Positions 44,084-55,075 of a stretch of 64,000 nt of DNA are shown here, in pieces; the first letter of the stretch is position 1; every line of letters begins with the position of its first letter. The DNA is from Dichetophora obliterata (Eukaryota; Arthropoda; Insecta; Diptera; Sciomyzidae): NCBI GenBank assembly GCA_963920525.1, contig OY986438.1, positions 134,012,671 through 134,076,670 of the forward strand, given 5' to 3'. The notes under the pieces are model-generated. The model worked only from the letters and a program-made list of their open reading frames with translations. It searched no databases and was not told where the DNA came from. Made by a program: the position numbers and the translations under genes.

Positions 44084-44359
44084 GCTTGTCAAAGTTTTTA
44101 AGACTATTTCCAACGATTTTTTCCATATTTTTTTTAATCAGCAAAGTTGTGGGCCAGAATGAAAGGAACAACTTTGCTAAACAAATCGAAATTAATATCC
44201 AAATGTTTCAAGAGTTATTAACATGAAGATGAGTGTATATCTTGAGTAATTTTTGGTTTGAATTTTTAAAAAAATTTAGGTCTAAACTGTTCGGTAATGT
44301 TGAAAACGAGATTCCTCATATTTACATTAAGAAAAAAAGGTAAAAATTATTACATTCGT
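44084..44359. other. Short spacer
   Basis: Unassigned AT-rich DNA between the LINE tail and a Helitron fragment. Confidence 0.35.
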
Positions 44360-45017
44360 GCCGCACAGTGTAATAAAACCGATACAATAATTCAGTTTTC
44401 GTCTTCAGTTTATACATGGAGTTTCACTGATAACATTTTATTGGCATAGGAAAAGAGGGAGTGGCACCTTCCATTCAACCCAAATTTGCGATATCAAATA
44501 GCAATGGAGTTATAGGTCGCACAGCGTAGGAATTCAGTATTCCACCTCAATGTATACATGCAGTTTCATTGATATCATTTTATGAGCGTTTGACAAGGGG
44601 GCGTGGAACTTCAAATGTAACCTTAATTTCTGATATCGAATTGCACAGCTGCGGAATTAAAAATTCAACCTCAATTTCCACATACAGTTTTACTGATAAT
44701 ATTTTATGGCGTTTGATTAACTTTGTTTAACTTAAATTTGCGATATCGAATAGCTTTGGAGTTATAGGTCACACAGCGTCAGAATTCAGTATTCTACCTC
44801 AATGTGCACATGCAGTTTCATTGATTACATTTTATGGGCGTAGGACCAGGGGGAGTGGCACGTCCCAAATTTGTGCTATCGTATAGCTTTGAGTAATTAT
44901 AGGTCGCACAGCATCGGAACTTAGTATTCCACCTCAATTTACACATGCAGTTTCACTAAAAACATTTTATGAGCATTTGACAAGGGAGCGTGGTAGCAAA
45001 GCGCTAGGTTTCAGCTA
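44360..45017 (+). mobile_element. 3' fragment of a Helitron
   Basis: It carries four to five of the GTCGCACAGC / TTTTATGGGCGT modules seen at 24880-25660 and terminates in GCAAAGCGCTAGGTTTCAGCTAG. This is a CTAG end comparable with that at 25676. The next base is g rather than t, so the junction has changed or the end is offset. Confidence 0.65.
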
Positions 45018-45044
45018 GGAAAATATATAAAGGTGGATTTGGAA

Positions 45045-46420
45045 GATCGGCTTCCAAATGGATTTGCTCATATTTACGGAAGAGGATGCAGAGAGTAAAA
45101 ATAAATAACGTGTTTAGTTTCTATGACACAGGTTCGGTTTTAGGACCTGTCCTTTTTTAATTTATATTAATTCACTTTTAAATCAAAAATTTTAAAGCGA
45201 ATCTGTAGCTTTCGCAGATGATATGGCATGCACTCCTTTTTTAGTGTTAAAGTGAATTGATGAAGTGAATTCTCTTCTTGATCTAACTGCAAACATTAAC
45301 CATGGCCTTTGCATTTTAAGACATTGTTTTTCAATGCATTAGCTTGTACTAAGTGACAAAAATAAAATAAAAGGGGTTCTCATCTAAGCATCTAGCTGAC
45401 CCGCAAACATTGTAAACCATGTGAACTTACATGCGCGTAAACTATCTGTCAAAATTTGTATGGGCGTGAGTTTACATCATTTCCGAGCCTATTTTGTAGT
45501 GTAAACTAGCATGTAAATCTACGTCTGTGAATGAGGGTTGCCTTTGGCGCTAATTATTACATATTTAAAGTAGTTGAAGTAAATTTGAACACGATTTATT
45601 TATTTTTCTATGTTAATGAAGGTTTTTGAAAGATTTAAAATTTGAAAAAGTCATAATGTTGTCGTAGCCGCAGCCGCTATTTTGTCGACATTTACGCTAT
45701 TTACACTTTATCGCTCATCAAAAGTTTAAATACTATACATGTTTACATGTTTACATGCTTAGATGAGAACCCTTAAAGTATTTCAATACGGTGGGTAGCT
45801 AATTCCAGTGCAATTAAAACTGCAATAAACTTATGTTCGATTAGTACACTTGAACTACATAAGATACCTTGCAAACTTTCAACGTCCATGTTGCCTGCTG
45901 ACCTGATTGCTTCAATGTTAATTGTGTTACAATTTTCAAATATTTAGGGATTTGGTTAGAATCAAAGATGACATGGTCAAAACACACGAGCGCATTTAAG
46001 AGATACGCATCGTCGGCTATATGACAAATCTATTAATTAAAGACATTCTGTTCGCAAAAAATACTGACTTGTGTATATTATGGTATTTTATACTCAGAAC
46101 TTGAATATGGATAAGCTTGTTGCAACGGTACACATCGTAATAAAGTTTTTTTAATTGCTTTTCGCTCAAAAACCCATGATTCGTATCGTCTGCAGTAAAA
46201 TTCGATTTGAAAATAGCTTTCCACTTTTCAAAAACCTTTCATTTCTTACACTTAAACATTTGTACTCTTATAAAACCATTAAGGTATTTTTTTGTAACAG
46301 TGATTTCCTAACGGACAGGAACAACCCAAACTACAATTTAAATATTAATAGATTCAATCAAACCGCAAAGTAGCTTCACCGCAAAGTACACAATTTTTTC
46401 TAAATTCACATTCTTCGATA
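45045..46420 (+). pseudogene. CR1/Jockey-like LINE relic
   Basis: Fragments KWICSYLRKRMQRVKINNVF and GSVLGPVLF (45050-45160) give the RT block before the active site. AFADDMACTPF-like sequence near 45205-45240 corresponds to the YADD block. Further fragments resembling the thumb occur beyond the MITE at 45372-45774. An open piece at 46155-46373 corresponds to the C-terminal part. It is related to the relic at 128-2220. Many stops. Confidence 0.6.
45372..45774. mobile_element. MITE with GGTTCTCATCTAAGCAT ends
   Basis: The left end AAGGGGTTCTCATCTAAGCA is matched by the inverse of ATGCTTAGATGAGAACCCTT at the right. Internal CATGTAAAC and GTTTACATG boxes repeat. It is inserted in the LINE relic. 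The target duplication is unclear. Confidence 0.75.
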
Positions 46421-46560
46421 GCTTCGAGACTGTATAATAATTTGCTACGAGTAGATAGTATTCGTTGCATACGTGATAAACATTCCTTCCTTAAAAATTA
46501 AAGTCTTGGCTCTTTTTATTCAACTATGAGGAATTTGATTTAATACTTCGTCTACAAATC

Positions 46561-46800
46561 GTTGCTTGAGAAAATAAATGTCTTATGTGAAAATTTTCAC
46601 TTTTGAAATTATTAAGAAAAAAGGGCAATAATTCAACTCTACCAGAGCAATGTTCTTCAGAATTTCAGGCCTTTTTGCAGACACATTTTACAATAGATTA
46701 CAAAATTTTTGTGGACTTACCGTAATTTTTTATAGCCCCTTTTTCTCAATAATCTCAAGAGTGAAAATTTTCACATACGACATCTATTTTCTCAAGCGAC
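46561..46800. mobile_element. 240-bp foldback MITE
   Basis: The left arm GTTGCTTGAGAAAATAAATG and the inverse of the right arm (GTCGCTTGAGAAAATAGATG) continue pairing for about 75 bp, including TATGTGAAAATTTTCACT. Confidence 0.75.
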
Positions 46801-47165
46801 GAAATGTGGCACAGAAGTTGCACATGCTTCTTTTCTTACTTATACATACTTTTTATTTTGCATTCAATTTTATTTAAAATCAATTTTCAATTTAAAAAAA
46901 AAAAAAAAATTATTTATTTAACTAAAATAATATGTGCATGCAATTTTAAGACCACATACACGATATTTTTTATCTATTAATAGTATATGTAATATTCTGC
47001 ATTCGCCACTGTTTCTCGAGCAACAAAATGAAGATTTATGAAATATTGTTATATCCTAGAGCAAAACAAATGCAATAATTTGTATAAGTTATTTTTCATA
47101 GTAAAATCATATCACAATTGAAAGTTTTCTATATGACCTTATTATTTATTATTATGTTAATTTTT

Positions 47166-47554
47166 TATGATTAAAATACAAATTCTAAATGTTTGATAGT
47201 TTAAATCCAAAGTAAGCAAAAAGTACAGCAACAAAAAATAATGAAAGGAAGAAAAACTGATAAATTAACACTGAAATGCAGTGGTGCCGTGCGCTAGAAA
47301 TGCGCTAGCAGGGCGACCACGCCCGGGTTCGATTCCCGGTGATGGCATCACAAAGATTTCTGATTAAGCCTGTAGCAAGGCCGAAATTGAAATAAAATCA
47401 ACTAGTAATGTTTTCCTTTTTACATAGAAAATGTTGTTGTTGCTGTTGTTTCTTTGAAGAAAATTCGTTAGATAAATTAATTGTTCTAAACTGATTTAAA
47501 GCACAGTAAACAGTTTTAAACTATCAAGCAACTAGAATTTGTATTTTAATCATA
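47166..47554. mobile_element. Inverted-repeat element enclosing a tRNA-like segment
   Basis: The left arm TATGATTAAAATACAAATTC, then TA..TGATAGTTTAAA, is inverted at the right end (47512-47554) with few mismatches over about 41 bp. The same arm sequence occurs at 1-110. The interior carries the tRNA-like segment at 47283-47345. Confidence 0.65.
47283..47345 (+). ncRNA. tRNA-like (B-box) segment, probably SINE-derived
   Basis: A T-arm CCGGGTTCGATTCCCGG with an exact RNA polymerase III B box (GGTTCGATTCC) follows an anticodon-arm-like GGGCGACCACGCCC. TGCCGTG can pair with GATGGCA at the ends. The D-arm region is too short for a tRNA, so it is a tRNA-derived repeat and not a functional tRNA gene. 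Confidence 0.55.
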
Positions 47555-48527
47555 GAAAATTAGCATATCATTAATATTAGTAAATTGGAAATAAGAAAAG
47601 GCGTAAGAGAAGAATACAAATAAAACAAAACTGGAAAAATTACAAATGCAGCGGCATTCCTACTTTCGATTCACTTTGCCATCCTCATTCGTGAAGAAAA
47701 AAACTTGAGCGCTCTTATGTTAAATATTCAAAGTAATCAAAACTCTTTCTTCGCTCTTTCATAGTATACATTTGGAGATTGTGCTCCTCTCAAGAACTGA
47801 GTTGAACAACGCCTTCTCTTTGTTATTTATTGTTTCTCGCTTGCGAGTTTTTACAAAGAAAAACTCATTTTATCGGAATTTTCGCATTCGCTCATTTATT
47901 GACTCAACGACTGATCTAAATAAATACGTGTTTTATAGTGAATTATTTTCTCGTTTCTTAATAAAATATTTAAATTCAAAAAAAATTTTTTAAATGTTCC
48001 TTTTTTGTTTATTTATCTCAGTTTCTTATAATTTTATAAAATGTAAAATGTAATAAGTTTTTTTAATTAATTTAATGTTATTAAAAGTACTTAATATTAT
48101 TGATTTAAATCGTTTCAATTTATTATGTGCGAAGTATTTAACTAAAGTTGCGTAAGAATTATATATTCAAGATTCCGCCATGCGCATGTCCGCTCTCTTT
48201 GTGAGCACGTGCATGTGACGTCAGAAGTGAAAGAGAAGAGAGTATCAAACTTACTGAAAAAAAACGTAGTCAACATTTATTTTATAGGGAAATGTGATGT
48301 TAAAATCTCCTCATTTTCTTATAATAGCTTATAATAATTATAAATAAAAAAACAACGCTTGTTCAGAAACAATATAAATATTTTTCATTACTATCTTTAA
48401 TAAAAATGTTATATATTATTGGGGTGTTAACCTCCGTGTTGACCTCTTCACAAAAAATAGCTATATTTCTCGATTTATTTTGAGAGCAGTTTGGCTGTTT
48501 CTTTGTGTGTATTTCGTTTGTTTCCAA
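47555..48527. other. AT-rich spacer
   Basis: Short frames only (for example 47772-47993). No recognisable protein or paired termini. Confidence 0.35.
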
Positions 48528-49340
48528 TACCCAGCGGTCAGCAATTGTAATACCTGATGAAACCGGGTGTGAAATAAGATCTTTTTTGCTTTGAAAATTC
48601 AGGAATGATATCATTACTGATTTTAGAATAAGCATTTCCATTCAAGCTTTCTGAAAATTTCCCTGAAATTGTTCAATCTGTGAACATTTTGTTTTGTTTC
48701 GATCTCGGACCGAAAGATGCCCCTGAGTTTAGAAGCGAAGGTGTAATGCTCCCAAACCTTTATGAGTGCTTTCAGTTAGCCGAAGCCTGAATTTGCTTCG
48801 TACTCGCACCTGAGAAACGGTCAAGATTAGAAGCGAAGTGGTAATGGCACCAAATAACTTTGGTAAATTAAAATAGAAATCTAACAATGAAAAGTAGTCG
48901 ACGCATATTTTTACATTCTTACAAATTTAAAAAAGGAGAGGGTTAAAAAAATTGTTAAAAAGATATTTGAATGTAAAATTTATAAACGAAAAAATACTCT
49001 ATATAAAATGTATGCATATTAAACTATTATATATAAATAGAATATATGACTTAAAAAAGAAAAATAGGCTTACTTGCTTTTTCGTTTGAATATTCACTCC
49101 AGAGTATGCACTACCTGATAAAAGGCCTGATTTTTTAGCGTTCCCTAAGGCTTGAATTTTCGGAGGAATTTTTTTTGGGATATTCAGGCCTGAGTTTACG
49201 TTATACGATATCAGGTGTTACGTAAGTAGGACATCTTAATGGGAAAGGAAATCAAGTGGTGTGTTGAAAACTCAGGCCTTACCATTACCCCTCAGGCCTA
49301 AAGAAATGTATTGTTTCAGGTCTATTTTAACCGCTGGGTA
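48528..49340. mobile_element. Element with TACCCAGCGG inverted termini
   Basis: The left end TACCCAGCGGTCAGCAATTG and the inverse of the right end TACCCAGCGGTTAAAATAGA share 11 bases exactly and then TACCTGA/GACCTGA-like blocks. Inside are repeated CTCAGGCCT and GAAGCGAAG motifs. No transposase. Confidence 0.6.
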
Positions 49341-49460
49341 AGCCAATCAGATTCATTTACTTAAGGCTGCTTCAGACTATCTGAGAAAGCATACAACTTC
49401 TCGTACGATCTGCCAAATAATGAAAGCCCAATAGTATGAAAACAATAGGACACAGTTCAC

Positions 49461-49594
49461 GATCTTGTTGCATCGTTGCAAATGCAAAATAAACAGCTTT
49501 TACAAAAACAAAAAGCATATGTAGCAAAAGCTTTTCAATGCTTTTTGTTTTTGTAAAAGCTGTTTATTTTGCACTTGCAACGATGCAACAAGAT
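49461..49594. repeat. 57-bp-arm hairpin
   Basis: Arms 49461-49517 and 49538-49594 are inverted copies with a single mismatch visible (GCAAATGC against GCAAGTGC), separated by 20 nt. A transcript from either strand would fold into a long, almost perfect duplex. Confidence 0.95.
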
Positions 49595-49805
49595 CATGAA
49601 TTTCCCTAATTTTATTTGTTATATGACTTGTCTAACGACAAAGCATACGATTTTTTGGCATTAGAATTGTTTTTATTTCTATCAGAGAAGTCAGATAAAA
49701 ATTTTGTTGTTTAATTTCAAAGATTGCTCTACAAAGCTCTTGTGTTTTAATTTTGTTTTAAACGCTTAACCATAATTATTTAAACCATTAAAATAAAAAA
49801 AAATA

Positions 49806-50126
49806 AACTGGCCATTTCAGCCTTTGGAAGGACTTTGACCTAGCTTCTATTGATTCTTGTTGTGCATGTTATTAAATGTTTGATCACAAATGACCGAGAA
49901 CTGAACTTACATGTTTTATGCCAACTCCGAACGGCTTATGTTCTCAAGAAGCTTTACATGGAAATTGTTGCTCTCTGAGGTTTGCCATTGTCTGCAGAGA
50001 GGTGAAGACCGAACAGAAAAATTAATTCAATTGAAAAAACTTTCTGTCTGAGCTGGAATTGAACCCGGGCTACCGCGGTTCTTTAGCTTAGGGGCCACGC
50101 ACTCTACCCACTAGGCTACGGTCGCC
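49806..50126 (-). mobile_element. tRNA-derived SINE
   Basis: On the minus strand a tRNA-like head begins GCGACCGTAGCCTAGTGGG, with a near-consensus A box (TAGCCTAGTGGG, about 50107-50118) and B box (GGGTTCAATTCC, 50055-50066). The body includes GACAATGGCAAACCTCAGAG, CCATGTAAAGCTTCTTGAG and GCCGTTCGGAGTTGGCATAA, and ends in a T-rich tail. From memory this body resembles abundant SINEs of tephritid flies; that is unverified. Confidence 0.8.
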
Positions 50127-50179
50127 ACTTATTAGGCTTAAAATTAGTCATTTTTCTTACCAATGTCCATTTTAAGTTC

Positions 50180-51043
50180 TGGGTTTTAATTTTCTCTGAT
50201 AGAAATCTTATAGAGCAGGAGTTCAAAGAAAATTGAATATTTTATCCGCATACGCTCTGAATATTTTAAAATGATAACATAACAAAGATAACTCAGAAGA
50301 GCGAGAGCAAATTTTGATTGCTTTACGCAGCTTGCTAGTGTTGTAATATTTTCGTCTTTTCGAAATCTGGAGTATGCATATTTTTGATAGACTGGGCTAC
50401 AAGCGCTGTTTTTTATCACTTTTAGACTTTATCGAACTTACTTGATGATATTCGTATTTTAAGCTTAGATTTTGTCGTGCCAACATCGTATAATTGTCCA
50501 CATACGTTGTCCCCACCACCTTTGCGTTCTATTTGGTAAATTAGATTTCATTTGTCCATGTGTTCTACATTGCTTTTGATTTTGCCGTGCTTGTTTAGGT
50601 TTTTGTTACATAAATCAGATTTTTTTTTTTAATTTTTCCGTGAAACTTTATGCGTAGCTGATGCTTTTAAATATTTTTGGTTCTTGTGCTGGTTAATTGT
50701 TTCTAGAATGCAGTTCGTTGATTCTTTTAATAAGCGTGAAATAGTTTATTTAGGAAAATCATTCATACTAAGTATATGTTTTATTCGGATTTTGTTGTCT
50801 TTATGGAAAATCTCGTCGCTAGTTTTGAGTACTCTCTTGACAAAACTTTTAACTGTATTTATAATTGTTTTCTTTGGATGTTTGGAATGAAAATTAATAA
50901 GTCTTCCTGATGCAGTTGGTTTTTGGTACCATTCGGTTTTCATCGTGTTGTTGGCTCCTTCGATAATAGCATCAAGGTAAGGCCTTTTTCCCCCATTTTC
51001 TTCATTTTTAGTAAACTTCATGTGATTATTACATTTGTTTAAC
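50180..51043 (-). pseudogene. Penelope-like element: RT C-terminus and GIY-YIG endonuclease
   Basis: The minus strand reads LNKCNNHMKFTKNEENGGKR and PYLDAIIE, then TEWYQKPTASGRLINFHSKHPKK, in pieces (50746-51021). This is the diagnostic Penelope RT C-terminal block. Further along, NLIYQIERKGGGDNVCGQ, LYDVGTT and KTALVAQSIKNMHTPDF correspond to the GIY-YIG nuclease. Stops (TAA after NDFPK, and others) make it dead. The RT N-terminal half lies beyond the insertion at 51044-56077. Confidence 0.85.
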
Positions 51044-51579
51044 TAGAAGACAAAATTCTATGGTTGACGTATTTTTTTCATATCTGCTAAGTTTAAGGTT
51101 AAGGCTTTCAAAATGGCGTTCAAAAATTTAAAAAAAATTACGTTTTTTCGCAATAACTTTAATTTTAGATATCGAAACATACTCAAATTAGGCATCAAAT
51201 GAAAGGTACTGAAATTTTACGTCGTTTGGTATATATTATAAAACATTTTTTGTAGTTTTTTTTTTTTTTTTTTTTTGTTGATTTTAACAAATTTTACTCA
51301 TATTGTATTGATTACGTAATTGTTACTTTACCATACTTGTGTATGTGAATCCTTATATAATTTAGTTATTTACCTTCTTTCTTTTTTTTAATTTAAAGTT
51401 TTTTAATTAAAAATTAATTTTAAAAATGCAAAATTGTGTAAATATTTATGTATAAATAAATAAATAATATGTAATTAAATAAATATGTAAATAAACTGTA
51501 CATGAATCGGAAACTTTTTCCAAACAAGCTAGGGACATAATTCGGGGATGCTCAAATTAATGGCATTAACCGTTTTTCA

Positions 51580-52146
51580 ATCCTCTATACCGTTTTCAAG
51601 AAATTGAAGGTTCACGGTCAAGTAAATGTTGATGCAGTTTTTGTTAGAAAAACTTTTTCCTCATTAACTTTATCGACTTCATGTCAATGAATGAAACACT
51701 AAAAATTACCTGGAAAATAATTTTTAAAAACAGTTTTACCCTCGAGACCCAACTGTTATGCTCCGAATTGACCTCATAAATTAAAAAACCCTTTTTTCGT
51801 ATGAAAGCTTTGTACAACCAAAACCAAGTAAGCTTTTTAATGGAAAAATATTCCCCTGATATAGTAGCACTAAATGAAATTAAACCAACCTTCTGTTTCC
51901 CTAAAACGACCTGAGAGGTATTAAAACTAAGTTTTTCATACATGTTTTTTTTTATTTTCTCAGATAGATTCATCCGTTTCTTCTGCTTATTCGTGTAGAT
52001 TCCAACAAGTTTCTCCTAAGAGAGCATCTAGTTTTTTACCACTGTATCAGTGCTCGAGTCTCGCCGTCAACTGATTGAAACTTTCGCCGTGCTCATCAGA
52101 ATCGTCTGGGGATTGTTGTTCTAAGTTTTCAGCGTGGCAATGCAGT
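51580..52146 (-). pseudogene. Inverted copy of the gene end at 54890-55482
   Basis: The minus strand matches the plus strand of 54890-55482 nearly base for base in long stretches (for example GTTTTAATACCTCTCAGGTC and CTAGATGCTCTCTTAGGAGA). It carries DEHG-like remnants and many stops. Confidence 0.7.
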
Positions 52147-52165
52147 GGTAGCTCTTTTAAGAGGA

Positions 52166-52420
52166 ATTTATTTATTTATTTATTAACCGAGCTTAAACAT
52201 TCAGTTTTAGTGAGTTAACCTCAGTTTAATTTGACTAGAGCTTAAGCTCGCACTACAAAAATTAGCCCAAGTCTTTAAACCGACTTTTGGTATCATTGCA
52301 ATTCTAATGTATATGTTATAAATACATACGTTCCTCCCAAGAGCAGTGTAGAGGTCTATGAAAGCCTTGCGGATTGCATAGAATTTATATTAAATTTACT
52401 TGACGTTAATGACGACATTT
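52166..52420 (-). mobile_element. Very short LINE 3' end
   Basis: It begins on the plus strand with ATTTATTTATTTATTTATTA, the inverse of an (AAAT)n LINE tail, followed by about 230 bp of untranslated-type sequence. It is probably a heavily 5'-truncated insertion. Confidence 0.45.
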
Positions 52421-54357
52421 TATTTTTATTTATTTATTTATTTACTTGATTGCTAAACCTTAACAGGTTTTATAGCAAATTTAAAATTATAAAATAAGAT
52501 ATTTAATACAATTTAAAAATATAAAGTATGATTTTGAATGAAATAATGTATTTTTAGCAAACTAAAAAGTTTTAGCAAATTGCTTAAAGTATATAATTTT
52601 ATTAAAGTATAAAAAATAATAGAAAAAAGTTAAGTCAAAATCGATAAAATCAGACAGCATAGCAGGGTTGCGTTTTAAAGACAAACAAGGTCAAGTTAGC
52701 AACAATTTTTGTATACGGCGGAGTCGTATGACAAACAAGGTCTCATACCCAATAAAACACCACTCCAATAGGTATATATATAATATATATCGTTCTGTCT
52801 CCCTGAAGCCGGTGAAATCCTTGCTTGACAGGGTGGTTACTCGACAAACTAGGTCAACTTCACCAAACCAATTTTCATAAAATAAAGAAAACCAGTTGCG
52901 AACGCAGGCACCAAGACAAACTAGGTCTTATCGGCCACTCATATTAATATATTACAAATCGATCTAACGTAGTGTTTCAAGAGGTAAAAAGACACCAAGA
53001 CACCACGGTACCGTCGACAAGCGTAGTTACAATCATCATGAAGATATGAGGCAACTGAAGATCCCAGGTTTAGGTCCATTCAGATTACTTATATGTTTAT
53101 CCACCAAAATTTTCCATTTTACGCTTAGGTCCATTTATCCATTTAGATTGTTATATTAATGTGTTTACAAATCACCAGATGCATCAGATATAAGTTTGAA
53201 AGAACTTTACATGATCAACGACGGTACTGCAGGTAATTTATAATTTTATGTTTGATTGAGTCCATGGATTCACTTAAGGATATAACATCAGATACAAAAT
53301 TAAAATCACCGCAAGCGCTTCTAAGAGGTTAATTTTGCAAATAATTAGTTCTACAAAAGTTCATGTGGAGTAACTCAAAAGATCTTCTAGGACGAAGAGG
53401 AATATTAAAATATATTTTACTCACTAAATATGGACTCTTTACATAGCCATGCAAAAGTTTTATAATCCAACAAGCATTTATCATAATTCTCCGATTTTTT
53501 AAAGAAGGAAGATTTAAGAGTTGTAACCGATATTCATAAGGTGGTAAGTGAAAATCAGTATTACAATAAAGATAGCTTAAGCAAAACAAAAGAAATTGTT
53601 TCTGCACTGATTCAATGTCGTCTATGTAACAACCGTATCGTGGGCACCAAACAACTGAAGCGTATTCTAAGATAGGCCGCACTAGGGAAGTGAATAAGGT
53701 TTTCGTTATGAAAGGATCATTAAACTCTTTTGCCCAACGTTTAATAAATCCTAAAGTACTATTTGCTCTATTTATTATTTTATTTACATGAATATTAAAG
53801 CGTAGTTTAGGATCCATTGTAACTCCATGATCATTGAAACTATCTAAGGACTCCAATGGATAACCACAAATTTTGAAGGTACATTTAATTGGTGGTTTGC
53901 GCGACAAAGACATATGCTTGCATTTCTTCATGTTGAGGTTCATACGGTTCATTTTGCACCAGTTATGAAGATGATCTATGTCGGCTTGCAAAAATACAGC
54001 GTCATTATAATTTTTAAAAGAAAGGAAGAGTTTGACGTCGTCAGCAAACATTAAGATGCTGGAATGCATTATGACAGATGGCAAATCGTTTATAAAAAGT
54101 AGAAACAGAAGAGGCCCAAGATGACTTCCTTGAGGTACTCCTGAAGTAACAGGAAACTCGTGTGATTTCTTGAGCTTAAAAAGAACAGATTGTGTTCTAT
54201 TGCTTAAGTAAGATTCAATCCACTTTACCAACGGTATAGGAAATCCAACAAGATGTAATTTTAAGATAAGTAGTTTGTGATTTACAACGTCAAAAGCTTT
54301 GCTAAAATCCGTGTAAATAACATCAGTCTGCATGCCTTTTCCAAAGTTTTCTATAGT
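52421..54357 (-). mobile_element. 5'-truncated Jockey-type LINE
   Basis: Its tail (plus strand TTTATTTATTTATTTATTTA, near 52425-52444) is the inverse of (AAAT)n. The coding region occupies 53329-54357. It is inserted inside the 51044-56077 element at the upstream edge of the plus-strand gene remnant. Confidence 0.8.
53329..54333 (-). CDS. LINE reverse transcriptase, open but 5'-truncated
   Basis: A 334-codon open frame from QTDVIYTDFSKAFDVVNHKL (first catalytic Asp) through VPQGSHLGPLLFLLFINDL, FADDVKLF (FADD in place of YADD, still with both aspartates), NLNMKKCKHMSLSRK, the thumb (TSLVRPILEYASVVW) and the usual C-terminus (RRIMINACWIIKLLHG). It is the best-preserved LINE copy in the window. 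The missing fingers region and endonuclease mean it cannot transpose by itself. Confidence 0.88.
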   Translation of the reverse strand: MQTDVIYTDFSKAFDVVNHKLLILKLHLVGFPIPLVKWIESYLSNRTQSVLFKLKKSHEFPVTSGVPQGSHLGPLLFLLFINDLPSVIMHSSILMFADDVKLFLSFKNYNDAVFLQADIDHLHNWCKMNRMNLNMKKCKHMSLSRKPPIKCTFKICGYPLESLDSFNDHGVTMDPKLRFNIHVNKIINRANSTLGFIKRWAKEFNDPFITKTLFTSLVRPILEYASVVWCPRYGCYIDDIESVQKQFLLFCLSYLYCNTDFHLPPYEYRLQLLNLPSLKNRRIMINACWIIKLLHGYVKSPYLVSKIYFNIPLRPRRSFELLHMNFCRTNYLQN

Positions 54358-55075
54358 TTTTGCAAATAAAAAGAATGCAAACGGGTTTCACAAAAAATAT
54401 ATGTTACATATGTCTGTGGGACACCCGTTACGCTAGCGATCAAAACAACGAGCGGAACTGGCGTTTACGTGAAGGCGGAAGACTGGGTCGAAACAACATT
54501 GTTGAGACACCACTTGTGCCACTCGAGAAAGTATTGCTACCACCGCTTCATATAAAGCTAGGAATAGTCAAACGCTAGGAAGGAAATGCGTTCAACGAAT
54601 TATGCAGAACTTTTCCTCGCTTGAGTGGGATGAAAAAAAAAGGAATCTTGGTTTACATGATTTTAAATCTTATTTCCTAACATTTCTTTTTAACAGGAAT
54701 ACTAAATGGATGATCCATTTAAACTAGCTCTCAGCCATAATGAGTTGTTAGCATGGGATTGTGTCAAAGTGGTTATTAAGAATGTTCTAGGAATTCATCT
54801 ATCCGACGATTGGCGCTTACACATTGACAGAATGCTTACCGCTTTCCATACTTTAAATGTAATTAATAATTTCGCTGAAAATGCATTTCCTGCATTGCAA
54901 CGCTCAAAAATTAGGACAACAATCCCCAAACGAACCTGATGAGCACGGACAACGTTTCCATCAGGTGACGGCGAGACACGCGCACTGGTACAGTGGTAAA
55001 AAACTAGATGCTCTCTTAGGAGAAATTTGTTGGAATATACATGAAGAAGCAGAAGAAACAGATGAATCTATCTGA
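54358..55075 (+). pseudogene. Remnant of an arthropod repeat-encoded protein (CYLCLWDSR / HGERFHQ type)
   Basis: Reading plus gives QTGFTKNICYICLWDTRYAS and RNWRLREGGR, then TPLVPLEKVLLPPLHIKLGI (54360-54578). After frame changes it gives NAFNELCRTFPRLSGMK, then MHFLHCNAQKLGQQSPNEPD, EHGQRFHQVTARHAHWYSG and ALLGEICWNI (54881-55073). From memory, many insect and other invertebrate genomes contain multicopy 'uncharacterized proteins' with the same motif order. Their multicopy nature suggests a transposon protein, but I do not know the function. There are at least three frame breaks. It sits inside the inverted-repeat element. Confidence 0.55.

Noticed and set aside
47283..47345. Functional tRNA gene
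   Set aside because: The T-arm is good but the D-arm region is too short and the total is about 63 nt. It lies within a repeated element.
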